Source: Pedobacter mendelii
GTDB lineage: Bacteria; Bacteroidota; Bacteroidia; Sphingobacteriales; Sphingobacteriaceae
Length of the DNA: 64,000 nt
Reading direction: 5' to 3'
Assembly (NCBI RefSeq): GCF_014635725.1
Contig: NZ_BMDJ01000012.1
Coordinates: 1-64,000, forward strand
Of the stretch, positions 35,048 through 43,671 are shown in pieces (position 1 is the stretch's first letter; the number at the start of each line of letters is the position of its first letter). The notes below the pieces were generated by a model. It was given only the letters and a program-made list of their open reading frames with translations. It was not told the DNA's origin and did not search any database. The translations under genes were made by a program, and so were the position numbers.

Positions 35048-35746
35048 ATGCAAGAAAATAAACATCCAGAACCCTCAACCTCTAACCTTAAACCTTCAGC
35101 CTCAACTAAGGCTTGTCTCTTTGATTTGGATGGTGTATTAGTAGATACCGCAGTTTACCATTACCAGGCCTGGAAACGTTTAGCGAATATGATGGGCTTC
35201 GATTTTACGGAAGAACAAAATGAGCAGTTGAAAGGCGTAAGTCGTGTAGAAAGCTTAAATAAAATTTTGGATTGGGGCGAGGTAGAAAAAACGGATGCAG
35301 AAAAGCAAGAATTAGCCACCTTGAAAAACAGTTGGTATGTAGATATGATTACCAAAATGACACCAGCAGAGGTTTTACCAGGAACGGTTGATTTCTTAGC
35401 AGCGATTCATCAGGCTGGTTATAAACTTGCTTTAGGTTCGGCAAGTAAAAATTCAGGCCTTATTTTAGAAAAAACAAATCTTGCACATTTTTTTGATGAA
35501 ATAGTTGACGGAAATATGGTTACAAAATCAAAACCAGATCCTGAAGTATTTCTTAAGGGTGCTGAGCTTTTAGGTTTTCAGCCAGATGAATGTGTGGTTT
35601 TTGAAGATGCGGTTGCGGGTGTAGAAGCGGCAAAAAGAGGCGGAATGAAAGCCATCGGCATTGGTGAAAAAAGTATACTTACCGAAGCCGATTTGGTGGT
35701 AAGCGGATTAGATAAATTAACAGTTAAAGATTTAGAGGCGTTATAA
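35048..35746 (+). CDS. pgmB: beta-phosphoglucomutase
   Basis: A 232-residue HAD-superfamily enzyme that turns beta-glucose-1-phosphate into glucose-6-phosphate in the cytoplasm. Motif I FDLDGVLVDTAVYHYQAWK carries the two catalytic Asp residues (26 and 28); motif II is LGSASKN; motif III is KSKPDPEVFL; motif IV is VFEDAVAGVEAA. The first ~20 residues (QENKHPEPSTSNLKPSAST) are read from repeat-like DNA and are unlikely to be part of the fold, so the true start is uncertain. The GH65 phosphorylase next to it makes its substrate. Assignment to beta- rather than alpha-phosphoglucomutase follows from HAD type and neighbour. Confidence 0.93.
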   Translation: MQENKHPEPSTSNLKPSASTKACLFDLDGVLVDTAVYHYQAWKRLANMMGFDFTEEQNEQLKGVSRVESLNKILDWGEVEKTDAEKQELATLKNSWYVDMITKMTPAEVLPGTVDFLAAIHQAGYKLALGSASKNSGLILEKTNLAHFFDEIVDGNMVTKSKPDPEVFLKGAELLGFQPDECVVFEDAVAGVEAAKRGGMKAIGIGEKSILTEADLVVSGLDKLTVKDLEAL

Positions 35747-35757
35747 AGGAGTAAAAA

Positions 35758-35895
35758 GTAGTTAGTATCAAGCTAAGTGCCATTTTAATTATGCCCAGCC
35801 TTGCTACCTGATACATGTACTACAACTGATCCAGAAATAGAATATACAATATGTTTAGGTCAAGTCTTGATACTTGATACTAATTACCTGATACT
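35758..35895. repeat. inverted pair of TTGATACT-type repeats
   Basis: gtagttagtatcaag at 35758-35772 is the reverse complement of the motif, and tcttgatacttgatac then taattacctgatacta lies at 35865-35895, just before the GH65 start. Between them is AT-rich DNA without other features. These belong to the same family as 35006-35041 and the array at 54293-54625. Confidence 0.6.
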
Positions 35896-35900
35896 ATATC

Positions 35901-38219
35901 ATGAAGAATTACATTAAAGCAGATGAGTGGAACATTATTGAAGAAGGCTTTGATCCACATTTAAATAAAATTTCAGAAAGTATTTTCAGTTTGGGTAACG
36001 GCCGAATGGGGCAACGTGCCAATTTTGAAGAAACTTATACTGGAGAAACTTTACCTGGTAACTATGTTGCCGGTGTATATTATCCGGATAAAACCCGCGT
36101 GGGATGGTGGAAAAATGGCTATCCTGAATATTTTGCTAAAGTTTTAAACGCAGCAAATTGGGTGGGTATCGAAGTGAAAATTGATGATGAGGTTTTAGAT
36201 TTAGCAACGGCTGATGTAAGCGATTTCAAAAGGGTATTGAATATGCATGCCGGTATTTTGGAACGTACTTTTACTGCAAAACTAAAAAGTGGTAAAATTG
36301 TAAAAGTTAAGGCAATTCGTTTTTGCAGCATCGCCGATGATGAAGTTGGTGTAATTAGTTATAGCATCACGCCTTTAAACTTCGGAGGTAAATTAACTTT
36401 AATGCCTTTTATTGATGGTGATGTTAAAAATCAGGATAGCAATTATGATGAAAAATTCTGGGATATGGTTGCTGATGAAATTACAGGAACAGAAGCTTAC
36501 ATCAAATTAAGAACCAAGAAAACTGAATTTGAGGTTTGTACAGGAAGCAATATTAAACTGTATAAAAATAACGAAAAGCTGAATATTAACCCTGAGGCTG
36601 TTCGTAAAGAGAAATTCGTTGGACAAACTTTCTCTTTGGACGTAAAAGCAAAAGAAGAAATCACCTTGATTAAAATTGTAGCTAATTTATCTTCAGAAAA
36701 TTATCCTAAAGACGAACTTTTAAAAAAAACTAAATCAGTAATTGCTAAAACAACATCAAAAGGATTCGATGTTTTATTAAAAGAGCAAACTGAAGCCTGG
36801 GCAACCAAATGGGAAGAAAGCGATATCATCATTGAAGGCGATGTTTCTGCCCAACAGGCTATTCGTTTCAACATTTTTCAACTTTTCCAAACCTACACAG
36901 GTAAAGATGATAGGCTAAACATTGGTCCGAAAGGATTTACCGGCGAAAAATACGGCGGCTCTACTTACTGGGATACTGAAGCTTATTGTGTTCCTTTCTA
37001 TTTGGCAACTGCACCACAGGAGGTAAGTAAAAATCTATTAATATATCGCTACAAACAATTAGGCAAAGCAATAGAAAACGCGGCAAAACTAGGATTTAAA
37101 GATGGTGCCGCATTGTACCCGATGGTAACCATGAATGGTGAAGAATGCCATAACGAATGGGAAATTACTTTCGAGGAAATTCATCGTAATGGAGCCATTG
37201 CCTTTGCGATTTACAACTATATCCGTTATACAGGGGATGAAAGTTATTTATCCGATTTCGGTTTAGAAGTATTAATCGGCATTGCCCGTTTCTGGAAACA
37301 ACGTGTGAACTGGAGCAGCGATAAACAAAAATATGTAATGCTTGGTGTAACTGGTCCGAATGAGTACGAAAACAACGTAAACAACAACTGGTATACTAAT
37401 TTATTGGCTACCTGGTGTATGAGATATGCCACCGAAGCTGCTGAAATTGTTCAAAATCAATCACCAGAAAAATCTGCGAGCTTATTAAAAAGCTTAAATT
37501 TTGATGCTAAAGAATTTGCAGATTGGGCAGATATCATCGAAAAAATGTACTATCCCGAAGATACTGAAACAGGAATTTTCTTGCAGCAAGATGGTTATCT
37601 AGATAAAGAACAAACCTTAGTTAAAGATTTGCCGGCAAGTGAGCGACCAATTAATCAAAAATGGAGTTGGGATAGAATTTTACGTTCTCCATTCATCAAA
37701 CAGGCCGATGTTTTACAGGGATTGTATTTCTTCGAAGAGGATTACGATTTAGAAACCATCAGAAGAAACTTCGATTTTTATGAGCCACGTACCGTTCACG
37801 AAAGTTCTTTATCGCCTTGCGTACACAGTATTTTAGCGGCAAAATTAAATGATGAGGCTCGTGCTTACGAATTCTATTTGCGTACGGCCCGTTTAGATTT
37901 AGACGATTACAATAACGATACCGAAGATGGTTTGCACATCACGTCAATGGCTGGAACCTGGATGAGCGTTGTTGAAGGATTTGCGGGTATGCGTGTTCGA
38001 GATGGCAAATTACAATTCAATCCTTTCTTGCCAACACAATGGAAATCATTTTCGTTTACGATTGGTTTTAGAGGCGTAACCTTGAAAGTGACCATTACTG
38101 AAAATGGCATCAACATTAAAAATAATAATGATGTTGATGTAGAAGTTGCTATTAAAAATCAGTTTTATAAACTTAAAGGAAACGCTGAAATTGAAGTTAA
38201 TAACGCGGAACTGGTATGA
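35901..38219 (+). CDS. GH65 glycoside phosphorylase (maltose phosphorylase type)
   Basis: A 772-residue cytoplasmic enzyme, with no signal peptide. It has the GH65 layout: N-terminal beta sandwich (~1-270), (alpha/alpha)6 barrel with GGSTYWDTEAYCVPFYL near 355, the acid candidate Glu488 in GPNEYEN, and a C-terminal jelly roll. It would split maltose with phosphate into glucose and beta-glucose-1-phosphate; pgmB upstream converts the latter. Specificity for maltose rather than kojibiose or trehalose is inferred from the starch-type locus. Its stop overlaps the next ATG (ATGA), which suggests translational coupling. Confidence 0.92.
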   Translation: MKNYIKADEWNIIEEGFDPHLNKISESIFSLGNGRMGQRANFEETYTGETLPGNYVAGVYYPDKTRVGWWKNGYPEYFAKVLNAANWVGIEVKIDDEVLDLATADVSDFKRVLNMHAGILERTFTAKLKSGKIVKVKAIRFCSIADDEVGVISYSITPLNFGGKLTLMPFIDGDVKNQDSNYDEKFWDMVADEITGTEAYIKLRTKKTEFEVCTGSNIKLYKNNEKLNINPEAVRKEKFVGQTFSLDVKAKEEITLIKIVANLSSENYPKDELLKKTKSVIAKTTSKGFDVLLKEQTEAWATKWEESDIIIEGDVSAQQAIRFNIFQLFQTYTGKDDRLNIGPKGFTGEKYGGSTYWDTEAYCVPFYLATAPQEVSKNLLIYRYKQLGKAIENAAKLGFKDGAALYPMVTMNGEECHNEWEITFEEIHRNGAIAFAIYNYIRYTGDESYLSDFGLEVLIGIARFWKQRVNWSSDKQKYVMLGVTGPNEYENNVNNNWYTNLLATWCMRYATEAAEIVQNQSPEKSASLLKSLNFDAKEFADWADIIEKMYYPEDTETGIFLQQDGYLDKEQTLVKDLPASERPINQKWSWDRILRSPFIKQADVLQGLYFFEEDYDLETIRRNFDFYEPRTVHESSLSPCVHSILAAKLNDEARAYEFYLRTARLDLDDYNNDTEDGLHITSMAGTWMSVVEGFAGMRVRDGKLQFNPFLPTQWKSFSFTIGFRGVTLKVTITENGINIKNNNDVDVEVAIKNQFYKLKGNAEIEVNNAELV

Positions 38220-40084
38220 AAAAGGTAGAGGGTATAAAGGTTGAAGGTATAGGGTTAAGACCTATAGCAACAATAAACCGAAGTGTTTTTTCTGCATCCT
38301 GCTTATCCCACTTTGGAGGGATCAGATGGAGAAATTTGACCCTTTTCATTATCTTTTTACTTTTATCTTTATCATCATTCGCACAAAAAAAGAGTACAAG
38401 TATGAACGATAAACAAATCGTTATCTACCAATTATTACCCCGTTTATTCGGAAATAAAAACACAAGAAACATACCTTACGGAACCATTGAGCAAAATGGT
38501 TCGGGTAAGTTTAATGATATTACCGATCAAGCCTTAGATGGCATCAAAGAATTACATGTAAACTACGTTTGGTACACGGGCGCTATTGCTCACGCCAGTT
38601 TAACCGATTATTCTAGATATGGAATTAAGGTTGATGATGCGGATGTGGTTAAAGGCAGAGCAGGTTCACCCTATGCCATTCGTGATTATTATGATGTAAA
38701 TCCGGACTTAGCAGTTGATGTTAAAAACAGGATGAAAGAATTTGAAGCTTTGGTAAAAAGAACACATGCTAAAGATTTAAAATTGATTATCGATTTCGTT
38801 CCAAACCATGTTGCAAGGAGTTATCATTCTTATGCCAAGCCGAAAAATGTGGTTGATTTTGGTTCTAAAGATGATATTAAAAAAGGTTTTAGTCCTGCGA
38901 ATGATTTCTATTACATCCCTGGTCAAAAGTTTTTAGTTCCTCAACACGAACCTAAGCAAACGCCAATTTCCGGGTTACAAGATGGTCGGTTTGATGAATA
39001 TCCTGCAAAGGCAACAGGAAATAATGCATTTGTTGCACAGCCAAAATATGATGATTGGTTTGAAACCATCAAACTTAACTACGGTATAGACTACTTAAAT
39101 GGTGAAAAGAATTATTTCGATCCAATACCTCCGGTTTGGGTTAAAATGCGTGATATTTTAATTTTTTGGACAAAAAAAGGTATTGATGGTTTTCGTTGTG
39201 ATATGGCCGAGATGGTGCCAATTGCTTTCTGGAACTGGGTTATTCCGCAAGTAAAACAAGTTAATCCAGATTTGATTTTTATTGGAGAAGCTTATAATCC
39301 GAAAGTTTATAAAAAATACTTGGATGAAGGAAAATTCGATTACCTATACGATAAAGTTGGGCTTTATGATGGTTTAAAGAAATTAATCAGAAATGAACCG
39401 AATGCAGATGTTTCCGTTATTCGCCAGGTTTGGCAAGCAGAAAGCGCAGGTTTTGGCAACCACATGTTGCGTTTTTTAGAAAATCATGACGAAGAGCGAA
39501 TTGCATCAGCTGGCTTTGCGGGGAATGCCGAACTTGCCTTACCGGCAATGGTTGTTTCTGCAACATTAGGTTCGGGTCCGGTAATGCTTTATTTCGGGCA
39601 AGAAGTTGGAGAGCCTGGTAAGGGTGTGGAAGGTTTTGGTGATGATGATAATCGTACTACAATTTTTGATTATTGGGGTGTACCTAATCATCAAAAATGG
39701 ATGAATAATGGGGCTTTCGATGGCAAAAAACTTAATGAAAACCAAAAGAAATTGAGGGCTTATTATCAGCAATTGTTAAAAGTAACCACACAAAGTGATG
39801 CGGTAATTCATGGTGATATATACGAGGTTCCTCAAGTAGGGAATATGAACAATCGTATGTATGCATTCATTCGCTATTCGGGTAAACAACGTTTATTGGT
39901 CGTTGTAAATTTCGACCGCTCTCAAAGTTTGGAAGCAAACATCGAAATTCCCGACCATGTTTTAAAAGTTAAATCTTCATCGCCAGTTACCGATTTGTTG
40001 ACAGATAAAAAATTAAATATCCCGGCAGGTACAAATATTCCTGTAAAACTTGCACCGGTTTCGGCGCAAGTAATAGAATTTTAA
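38216..40084 (+). CDS. GH13 alpha-amylase-family enzyme
   Basis: A 622-residue GH13 hydrolase in this reading. Catalytic residues are nucleophile Asp329 (GFRCDMAE), acid/base Glu358 (FIGEAY) and Asp425 (ENHDEERIAS); FVPNHV is the first conserved region. The ATG overlaps the upstream stop by 4 bp. However, residues 2-40 (KKVEGIKVEGIGLRPIA and following) are read from repeat-like DNA and precede the signal peptide LTLFIIFLLLSLSSFAQ. A TTG at 38336 would start exactly there. The mature enzyme is probably periplasmic. It is distinct from the first GH13 of the locus. Confidence 0.9.
   Translation: MKKVEGIKVEGIGLRPIATINRSVFSASCLSHFGGIRWRNLTLFIIFLLLSLSSFAQKKSTSMNDKQIVIYQLLPRLFGNKNTRNIPYGTIEQNGSGKFNDITDQALDGIKELHVNYVWYTGAIAHASLTDYSRYGIKVDDADVVKGRAGSPYAIRDYYDVNPDLAVDVKNRMKEFEALVKRTHAKDLKLIIDFVPNHVARSYHSYAKPKNVVDFGSKDDIKKGFSPANDFYYIPGQKFLVPQHEPKQTPISGLQDGRFDEYPAKATGNNAFVAQPKYDDWFETIKLNYGIDYLNGEKNYFDPIPPVWVKMRDILIFWTKKGIDGFRCDMAEMVPIAFWNWVIPQVKQVNPDLIFIGEAYNPKVYKKYLDEGKFDYLYDKVGLYDGLKKLIRNEPNADVSVIRQVWQAESAGFGNHMLRFLENHDEERIASAGFAGNAELALPAMVVSATLGSGPVMLYFGQEVGEPGKGVEGFGDDDNRTTIFDYWGVPNHQKWMNNGAFDGKKLNENQKKLRAYYQQLLKVTTQSDAVIHGDIYEVPQVGNMNNRMYAFIRYSGKQRLLVVVNFDRSQSLEANIEIPDHVLKVKSSSPVTDLLTDKKLNIPAGTNIPVKLAPVSAQVIEF
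38220..38335 (+). repeat. repeat-derived insert at the 5' end of the GH13 gene
   Basis: This stretch begins aaaaggtagagggtataaagg then ttgaaggtatagggtt and separates the ATGA coupling site from the signal-peptide codons. It shares the GGTTGAAGGT-type low-complexity pattern whose complement (aaccttcagcctcaac) occurs before pgmB and pth. It keeps the frame open, adding ~40 residues. Confidence 0.5.
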
Positions 40085-40089
40085 ACTAA

Positions 40090-40200
40090 TGTTTCAACCG
40101 CAAAGCACACAAAGATTTTCGCAAAGGATACAAAGTATAGATAAATAGCTTTGCGGTCTCTGCGTTATAACTTTGTGACCTTTTCGGTTACCAAAACCAA
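40090..40200. repeat. gcaaag-type dispersed repeat
   Basis: aaccgcaaagcacacaaag (40099-40117) and ctttgcggtctctgcg then ctttgtgaccttttcggtt form a degenerate inverted arrangement typical of dispersed repeats in Bacteroidota. It fills the gap between the second GH13 gene and the transporter gene. Confidence 0.5.
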
Positions 40201-40205
40201 ATATA

Positions 40206-41582
40206 ATGAGCTTAAAAACAGCATTTGAAAACCCAAAATTAACACTCGCACAAATTATTAATATGAGTGTCGGGTTTTTCGGAATCCAGTTCGGATGGGA
40301 TTTGCAACGTGCCAACATGGGGCGTATTTACGAAAACCTTGGTGCCAATCCAGACCAAATACCCTTGCTGTTTTTGGCAGCTCCATTAACAGGATTGTTG
40401 GTTCAACCCATTATTGGCTATTTAAGCGATAGAACCTGGCATCCAAAATGGGGCAGAAGAAGGCCTTATTTCTTAGTGGGTGCTATTGTAAGTAGTATTG
40501 CCTTAATTTTTATGCCGCACAGTAGCGTACTTTGGATGGCTGCAGGATTACTATATATCTTAGATGTTTTCGGTAATATCGCAATGGAACCTTTCCGTGC
40601 TTTTGTTACTGATAAATTACCCGATAGCCAGGTAAACAGAGGGTTTATCATGCAAAGTATGATGATTGGTTTGGGTGGAAGCATAGCCTCATCTTTGCCA
40701 TGGGTGATGAATAATGTATTTCATTTAACCAATACTGCAGCACAAGGCAGCATCCCTGAAAACGTGAAGTTTTCATTCTACATTGGTGCATTTTTCTTTT
40801 TAGCATCGGTATTATGGACTGTTTTTACTACGAAAGAATATCCACCTCAAGATGTTGATTTTAAAGAAAAAGTTATCGAAAGCAATAAAGGTTTTGGTGG
40901 TGGAGCACGTGAAATTTTACATGCGCTAAGAAACATGCCAAAACGAATGCAAATTGTTTCTTTGGTTCAGTTTTTCACCTGGCCAGGTTTATTTTTAATG
41001 TGGTTTTACTATACAACAGCAGTTGCGGTAAACGTTTTCGGTGGTAAAGATGCTGCAGACCCCATTTATGCGCAAGGTGCAGATTTCGGAAGTTTAACCT
41101 TGGCCTATTATAGCGTTATCACCTTCCTTTTCGCTTTGGTTTTGCCAAAAATTGCCGATGCTTTAGGTCGCAAAACGACGCATGCTTTGTGTTTAATTTA
41201 CGGTGCAATTGGTTTGATAAGTGTGGCTTGGGTTCATGATAAAAATATGTTGTATTTGTGTATGACGGGTGTTGGTATTGCCTGGGCTAGTATTTTATCC
41301 ATGCCTTATGCCATGCTAAGTGGCTCACTACCAAAAGATAAGATTGGTATTTACATGGGAATTTTTAATTTCTTTATTGTATTGCCAGAAATTATGGCTT
41401 CACTCGGTTTCGGTTGGTTGATGCGCAACGTATTAAATAATGATAGGTTATTAGCCGTTCAAATTGGCGGTGGATTGATGATTTTAGCGGCGATAATCTG
41501 CTTTGTATTTATCAAAGAACCAAAGAAAACGGATGAAGTATTAGCTGCTGAGCTAAGTATTGAAGAAAACAGATCGGTTTAA
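40206..41582 (+). CDS. MFS sugar transporter (GPH/SLC45-like)
   Basis: A 458-residue inner-membrane carrier with 12 predicted helices. The start has the SLC45/GPH-like pattern (LTLAQIINMSVGFFGIQFGW, DLQRANMGRI, then QPIIGYLSDRTW and GRRRPYF), a class that carries sucrose, maltose and related sugars in symport with protons. Within this locus it most likely takes maltose or short maltodextrins into the cytoplasm for the GH65 phosphorylase. It lacks a periplasmic binding protein. Its position between two GH13 genes supports co-regulation. Confidence 0.92.
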   Translation: MSLKTAFENPKLTLAQIINMSVGFFGIQFGWDLQRANMGRIYENLGANPDQIPLLFLAAPLTGLLVQPIIGYLSDRTWHPKWGRRRPYFLVGAIVSSIALIFMPHSSVLWMAAGLLYILDVFGNIAMEPFRAFVTDKLPDSQVNRGFIMQSMMIGLGGSIASSLPWVMNNVFHLTNTAAQGSIPENVKFSFYIGAFFFLASVLWTVFTTKEYPPQDVDFKEKVIESNKGFGGGAREILHALRNMPKRMQIVSLVQFFTWPGLFLMWFYYTTAVAVNVFGGKDAADPIYAQGADFGSLTLAYYSVITFLFALVLPKIADALGRKTTHALCLIYGAIGLISVAWVHDKNMLYLCMTGVGIAWASILSMPYAMLSGSLPKDKIGIYMGIFNFFIVLPEIMASLGFGWLMRNVLNNDRLLAVQIGGGLMILAAIICFVFIKEPKKTDEVLAAELSIEENRSV

Positions 41583-41667
41583 TCAAATCTCTGCTTCGAA
41601 GCACTAATCTTGTCGGCAGGCAGGATTGGTGGTTCGCAGTGACCAAATCCCTAATAAATCTAACCAG

Positions 41668-43554
41668 ATGAAAAAAATCATTTACCTATTACTGCTGGTA
41701 ACAGTATTTAATACATCCTGCAAAAAAGCCTCTTCAGAAGGACCTGGGATTGATCCTCCAGTATTACCTACAACTGATTTGCCTGCGGGTGCAAAGGATG
41801 GTGTTGCTTTTATTAACGGGGGTAAATCTGCAATCGTAACCCTTTACGCACCTAATAAAACATCGGTTTCGCTTATTGGCGAATTTAATAACTGGTCAAC
41901 TACCGCATCGGCTATGAAAAAAACAGCAGATGGAAATACGTGGTGGATTCAAATTGATAATTTAGATCCAAATACCGAATATGCTTATCAATTTTTGGTT
42001 GATGGTACTTTAAAAGTTGCAGATCCGTATTGCGAGAAAATTTTAGATCCTGCAAACGACAGTTTTATTTCTGCTGCAACTTACCCAAACTTAAAAGCTT
42101 ATCCAATGGGTAAAACCACGGGTATCGTAAGTGTTATGCAGGCTAACCAGCCAATTTATGCCTGGAAGAATACTGGCTTTGTACGGCCAGAAAAAAATAA
42201 TCTCGTAATTTATGAATTGCTTATTCGCGATTTTACTGCAGAGCATAACTATGTATCAACTTTAGCTAAATTGGATTACCTGGTAAACATGGGTGTTAAT
42301 GCAATTGAACTAATGCCTGTAAACGAATTTGAAGGGAATTTGAGTTGGGGTTATAATCCATCATTCTATTTTGCTCCTGATAAATACTATGGAACAAAAA
42401 CGGCCTTGCAAAATTTTATTGATGAATGTCATGGTAGGGGAATCGCGGTAATTATGGATATGGTTTTAAATCATTCCTTTGGCCAGTCGCCAATGGTACA
42501 ATTGTATTTTGATGGCTCGAAACCAGCATCAAATAGCCCTTGGTTTAATGTTGATCCGAAACATCCTTTTAATGTTGGGTATGATTTTAATCATGAAAGT
42601 GCTGCAACCAAATACTTTGCAAAAAATGTGATGAAATTTTGGATGCAACAGTATAAAATTGATGGTTTCCGTTTTGATTTATCAAAAGGATTTACGCAAA
42701 AAGTATCAACAGATGATGCAGGATTTAGACTTTATGATGCAGGAAGAGTTGCGATATGGAAAGAATACAATAGCTTTATCAAAGGTGTTGATGCCAACAA
42801 TTTTTATGTGATTTTAGAACATTTTGCAGAAGAATCAGAAGAGAAGGTTTTGGCTGATGATGGCATGATGCTTTGGAATAATTTAAATTATAACATGAAC
42901 GAAGCTACAATGGGCTGGTTGGGGAGTTCCGATTTCTCCTATGGTTTTTTTGCAAAACATGGCTTCAGTAAATCGGATGGTTTAATTACGTATGGCGAAA
43001 GTCACGATGAAGAGCGTTTAAACTATAAGAATATTTCTTTCGGAAACATGTCAGGCACTTATCTTATTAAAGGGAATCTGCCAACTTCCTTAAAACGCGA
43101 AGAAATGGCTGCTGCTTTTCTTTTCAGCATTCCTGGACCAAAAATGGTTTGGCAATTTGGAGAATTGGGTTATGATATCAGTATAGATTTTAATGGTAGA
43201 ACCGGAGAAAAACCTATTAAATGGGAATATTTTTCTGACTCAAATAGAAAGGCCTTGTACGACGCGTATGCTAAATTTATTAAGTTAAAAAAGAACAATA
43301 CCATTTTTAATACCACCAACACAACTTATAATTTAACTGGGGGTGTGAAATATATTAAACTTACTGATGCCTCAAATACGGTAGTTGTGGTTGGGAATTT
43401 CGATGTGAATAACCAAACTGCAAATGTAGATTTTGGCGCATCAGGAAATTGGGTAGATGCCGTTGGTAATGCAATTAATCTTAATTCAAATACTTATTCG
43501 GCAACAATGGCGCCGGGCGAATACCATATATTTAGTAAAACTGTATTAAAATAG
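41668..43554 (+). CDS. GH13 lipoprotein with N-terminal CBM48-like domain
   Basis: A 628-residue lipoprotein in this reading: lipobox VFNTSC with Cys18, then KK. The frame is open from 41626, but the ATG at 41668 puts the signal at the N-terminus. Residues ~40-140 form an E-set/CBM48-type domain (SVSLIGEFNNWS, NTEYAYQFLVDG). The GH13 barrel has Asp337 (GFRFDLSK), Glu384 (VILEHFAE) and Asp447 (GESHDEERL), with MVLNHSFG as the first conserved region. Domain order resembles isoamylase/branching-type GH13 members. It could sit on the cell surface (SusG role) or in the periplasm. It ends the locus. Confidence 0.9.
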   Translation: MKKIIYLLLLVTVFNTSCKKASSEGPGIDPPVLPTTDLPAGAKDGVAFINGGKSAIVTLYAPNKTSVSLIGEFNNWSTTASAMKKTADGNTWWIQIDNLDPNTEYAYQFLVDGTLKVADPYCEKILDPANDSFISAATYPNLKAYPMGKTTGIVSVMQANQPIYAWKNTGFVRPEKNNLVIYELLIRDFTAEHNYVSTLAKLDYLVNMGVNAIELMPVNEFEGNLSWGYNPSFYFAPDKYYGTKTALQNFIDECHGRGIAVIMDMVLNHSFGQSPMVQLYFDGSKPASNSPWFNVDPKHPFNVGYDFNHESAATKYFAKNVMKFWMQQYKIDGFRFDLSKGFTQKVSTDDAGFRLYDAGRVAIWKEYNSFIKGVDANNFYVILEHFAEESEEKVLADDGMMLWNNLNYNMNEATMGWLGSSDFSYGFFAKHGFSKSDGLITYGESHDEERLNYKNISFGNMSGTYLIKGNLPTSLKREEMAAAFLFSIPGPKMVWQFGELGYDISIDFNGRTGEKPIKWEYFSDSNRKALYDAYAKFIKLKKNNTIFNTTNTTYNLTGGVKYIKLTDASNTVVVVGNFDVNNQTANVDFGASGNWVDAVGNAINLNSNTYSATMAPGEYHIFSKTVLK

Positions 43555-43671
43555 TTTGATGCAATAATTTATGTAGCCAATTAAGCTATCAATATAATAA
43601 TGGTAACATTTCTAATGCGATTATTGATTAACAAACCTTTAGTTTGATATTTATAATCCAAAATAAATTAC

